DNA of 5,269 bases from Acidobacteriota bacterium (lineage in GTDB: Bacteria; Acidobacteriota; Terriglobia; Terriglobales; Acidobacteriaceae). The stretch lies in NCBI GenBank assembly GCA_021799945.1, contig JAJYZK010000251.1, positions 1-5,269 of the forward strand. The letters are read 5' to 3'. Numbering within the stretch: the stretch's first letter is position 1; each line of letters starts with the position of its first letter. Shown here piece by piece: positions 4,249 to 5,269 of the stretch. Made by a program: the position numbers and the translations under genes. The notes beneath the pieces were generated by a model that saw only the letters and a list, made by a program, of their open reading frames with translations, was not told where the DNA came from and ran no database searches.

Positions 4249-5269
4249 TTATCCGTTGCGGTCCCACTCCAGGGTGCGCACCTCAAACGGCTTGAGCGGA
4301 ATCTCCGCCGGCTTGCCCGGGGAAAACCGCTGGGCCGGCGCCGCCTTCGCCCAGGGATCGTGCGCCGCGTAACTCCTCGCGGCGCCCACCGGAATCTCCA
4401 GCGCCTGTTCGAGATGGAGCGAGAAGGTTTTGCCTTCGGAGGAGGGATTGCGCAGGGTCACAATCCATCCCTGCGGACTCCAGGCGGCCCAGCCATACAC
4501 TTCCAGGTTGCCCGGGTCGCCTCCCACCCAATGCGTGTCCTTGAGAATCCGCGCATTCCGCCGCGACCAGCGAGCGGCCGCGGCCAGGGTATCCCACTTC
4601 GCCGGGCTCATCAGCGAGGGCGTGATGTACATTTCCTGGAGCTGTGTGCCGCTTCCAAAATAGGAATGGACCTCGTCGGCAAAGTCCTCGTCGCTGGCGG
4701 CGCCCAGATTTTCCGCCTGCTTGGCGAAGATAATGCCGTGCAGCATCAGGGAGTTCAGCGGATAGAGCGGCGCCCGCTTCACGATATTCCGATACACCTG
4801 CTCATCCCGGTAGGTGATCCAGCGCTGCCTCCAGGAGCCCACCCCGGCGAAGTTGCTGTCGTCTCCCCCGCGCCAGATCGAATCCGCGTAATAGACCCAA
4901 AAGGGCGAGGGATGGGTTCCGGTGGTCAGATTGATGAAGGTGGAGTTTTTGGTCTGCCGTATGCGCTCAATCAGGTGAATTGCGGCGTCGAAATCGCTAT
5001 CGAACTCGCTGCCCGGGAAGACGCGGTCCGCATTGCCCGTGCCGTCGAATTTGAATTGATTCACGCCGTACCGCTGAATCATCTCCAGGCAGACCTGCTC
5101 GAAGGCGTGGTAATACCGGGGTCCGGAAAGCGCATATCCGCCGCGAAAGATCTCGTAGCCATGCGCCGCGCCGTAAGCGATCCGCTCCTTCTTCTGCTCG
5201 GCGTAGCCGCCCCAGGGAGATAGCCAGACGCCGATCCCCGCATGGATCTCCCTGGCCTTCTCCGCGACG
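4249..5269 (-). CDS. Clan GH-D alpha-galactosidase-like glycosidase ('enterotoxin'-labelled type), C-terminal part; start outside window
   Basis: The minus-strand frame is open from the right edge (5269) to a TAA at 4249-4251, giving 339 residues without a beginning. An internal ATG at 5082 is not the true start, because strongly conserved barrel sequence precedes it (GVWLSPWGGY at visible residues 12-21, GGYALSGPRYYHAF in 42-56). The nucleophile is probably Asp75 in NQFKFDGTGN. The acid/base is probably Asp137 in SIWRGGDDSNF, 62 residues later, matching the spacing in the upstream enzyme. PLNSLMLHGI and GTQLQEMYITPSLMS follow. A C-terminal beta domain ends LKPFEVRTLEWDRNG. I recall this family from Acidobacteria, Verrucomicrobia and Bacteroidetes, where records are called alpha-galactosidase or 'enterotoxin'. 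The second name implies no toxin features here. It is a glycoside hydrolase of the GH36/GH27 type with unknown substrate. Any signal peptide or N-domain is off the window. It converges on the PKD-bearing glycosidase with 50 bp between stops. Confidence 0.82.
   Translation of the reverse strand, partial: VAEKAREIHAGIGVWLSPWGGYAEQKKERIAYGAAHGYEIFRGGYALSGPRYYHAFEQVCLEMIQRYGVNQFKFDGTGNADRVFPGSEFDSDFDAAIHLIERIRQTKNSTFINLTTGTHPSPFWVYYADSIWRGGDDSNFAGVGSWRQRWITYRDEQVYRNIVKRAPLYPLNSLMLHGIIFAKQAENLGAASDEDFADEVHSYFGSGTQLQEMYITPSLMSPAKWDTLAAAARWSRRNARILKDTHWVGGDPGNLEVYGWAAWSPQGWIVTLRNPSSEGKTFSLHLEQALEIPVGAARSYAAHDPWAKAAPAQRFSPGKPAEIPLKPFEVRTLEWDRNG

Noticed and set aside
3452..4267. 271-codon minus-strand open frame over the glycosidase 3' end
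   Set aside because: It is antisense to the C-terminal and PKD domains, has Arg/Gly-rich composition and no family features.
4249..5082. Treating the ATG at 5082 as the true start of the minus-strand glycosidase
   Set aside because: The same frame stays open to the window edge and encodes conserved barrel sequence upstream (WLSPWGGY, GGYALSGPRYYHAF), so the gene is cut by the window rather than starting there.
4360..5223. 287-codon plus-strand open frame opposite the second glycosidase
   Set aside because: The minus strand carries conserved clan GH-D motifs through this whole stretch, and the plus-strand product has no recognisable domain.

Overview
This is a GC-rich (roughly 60% or more by eye) bacterial chromosomal window holding four protein genes. 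Two of them run off the ends. The gene content suggests a heterotrophic, polysaccharide-degrading soil-type bacterium: a secreted GH36-like glycosidase with a PKD module, a second alpha-galactosidase-like enzyme of the kind often labelled 'enterotoxin', and an SDR/LysR pair. My best guess is Acidobacteriota (Terriglobia). This rests on resemblance to remembered families and on composition; there is no rRNA or other phylogenetic marker here.

Layout, left to right. (1) Positions 1-349, minus strand: the N-terminal 116 residues of an NAD(H)-type short-chain dehydrogenase whose 3' end lies outside the window. (2) Positions 350-463: a 114-bp divergent promoter region with an AT-rich dyad cluster and a separate 12-bp palindrome. 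(3) Positions 464-1351, plus strand: a LysR-family regulator of the CrgA-like group, the obvious candidate regulator of the divergent dehydrogenase and of itself. (4) Positions 1352-1576: a gene-free spacer with a perfect 6+6 inverted repeat close to the next gene. (5) Positions 1577-4198, plus strand: an 873-residue exported clan GH-D glycosidase (GH36-like) with signal peptide, N-terminal beta-sandwich, catalytic barrel, C-terminal beta domain and terminal PKD domain. It starts at a TTG codon. (6) Positions 4199-4248: a short convergent spacer containing a hairpin. (7) Positions 4249-5269, minus strand: the C-terminal 339 residues of a second, only distantly similar clan GH-D enzyme whose start lies beyond the right edge.

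The two glycosidases meet tail to tail and look like a small alpha-galactoside (or related alpha-glycoside) utilisation locus made of two different subfamilies. The SDR/LysR pair is a self-contained divergent unit, and nothing in the sequence ties it to the glycosidases except proximity. No mobile element, CRISPR array, tRNA or rRNA was seen. I found no wholly new system. The most interesting points are the non-canonical active-site motif and PKD fusion of the plus-strand enzyme, the catalytic-residue inference for the minus-strand enzyme, and the operator-like dyads.
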